64,000 nt of DNA from NCBI GenBank assembly GCA_032718475.1, contig JAUCBJ010003467.1:62001-126000 (forward strand), in the 5' to 3' direction. Under the pieces are notes generated by a model, which was given only the letters and a program-made list of their open reading frames with translations, was not told the DNA's origin and did not search any database. Made by a program: the position numbers and the translations under genes. The DNA is from Nemertoderma westbladi. Its lineage: Eukaryota > Xenacoelomorpha > Nemertodermatida > Nemertodermatidae. Of the stretch, positions 63,621-64,000 are shown piece by piece; position 1 is the first letter of the stretch, and every line of letters starts with the position of its first letter.

Positions 63621-64000
63621 CCATACTCGCTAAGAACATTCCATACTCGCTAAGAACATCCCATACTCGCTAAGAACATTCCATACTCGCTAAGAACATC
63701 CCATACTCGCTAAGAACATCCCATACTCGCTAAGAACATCCCATACTCGCTAAGAACATTCCATACTCGCTAAGAACATCCCATACTCGCTAAGAACATT
63801 CCATACTCGCTAAGAACATCCCATACTCGCTAAGAACATCCCATACTCGCTAAGAACATTCCATACTCGCTAAGAACATCCCATACTCGCTAAGAACATC
63901 CCATACTCGCTAAGAACATTCCATACTCGCTAAGAACATCCCATACTCGCTAAGAACATTCCATACTCGCTAAGAACATCCCATACTCGCTAAGAACATT
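63621..64000. repeat. 20-bp satellite, at least 19 copies, open at window end
   Basis: Nineteen consecutive perfect copies of CCATACTCGCTAAGAACAT plus a final T or C. The only variation is that last base. A partial unit (CTCGT) precedes it, and the array continues past the window edge. Confidence 0.98.

Noticed and set aside
63621-64000. CRISPR array
   Set aside because: Direct repeats have no spacers and the context is eukaryotic; it is a simple satellite.
7751-64000. Link between the terminal satellite and the cenH3 gene as a centromere
   Set aside because: Nothing in the sequence ties the gene's position to centromere function; histone genes need not lie near centromeres.

Overview
The window is eukaryotic, most likely from an invertebrate animal with a large, AT-rich, repeat-heavy genome. 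Evidence: metazoan-type host proteins (a Derlin-2-like protein, mitochondrial phosphatidylglycerophosphate synthase PGS1, a centromeric histone H3), isolated exon-like segments with GT/AG borders, and animal-type retroelements (BEL/Pao, Ty3/gypsy, CR1/jockey-like and RTE-like LINEs, tRNA-derived SINEs, cut-and-paste DNA transposons). The species cannot be named from the sequence alone.

Host genes are few. A single-exon gene at 7751-8686 (+) encodes a histone-fold protein with CENP-A (cenH3) hallmarks behind an N-terminal tail of eleven decapeptide repeats. Intronless Derlin-2-like (53487-54215, +) and PGS1 (57897-59324, +) genes lie near the right end. Exon-sized coding segments below the usual ORF length cut-off appear at 6239-6557 (-), 11313-11424 (+), 32178-32390 (+, terminal exon with stop and AATAAA) and 33876-33920 (+, possible first exon). 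The exons at 11313 and 32178 have compatible phases and could belong to one gene whose intron was filled by transposons.

Layout: 1-7.7 kb is LINE/SINE debris, hairpins and minisatellites; 7.75-8.7 kb is cenH3; 8.7-11.3 kb is AT-rich with LINE remnants; 11.48-27.76 kb is one 16.3-kb BEL/Pao-type LTR element on the minus strand, with 1161-bp LTRs and a 5-bp ATTTG target duplication. It keeps gag and protease but lacks reverse transcriptase, RNase H and the integrase core, carries extra ORFs, and contains a 3.3-kb internal tandem duplication. 28.32-31.95 kb is a DNA transposon with about 310-bp terminal inverted repeats and a 744-761 aa putative transposase of a superfamily I cannot name. 32-37.2 kb is fold-backs and tandem arrays; 37.2-41.1 kb is a decayed, 5'-truncated Ty3/gypsy element; 41.3-49.9 kb is minisatellites, LINE ends and a hAT-like MITE with a perfect 8-bp TSD; 50.06-52.16 kb is a 5'-truncated LINE between 126-bp direct repeats. 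53.4-59.4 kb is the Derlin/PGS1 block; 59.4-62.8 kb contains a recurring 13-15-bp motif, a SINE and a LINE fragment; 63.62-64.0 kb is a 20-bp satellite running off the window.

No operon-like organisation is visible. The host genes act in unrelated processes (centromere identity, ER-associated degradation, mitochondrial cardiolipin synthesis). Most of the remaining sequence is explained by successive transposon insertion and local tandem duplication.
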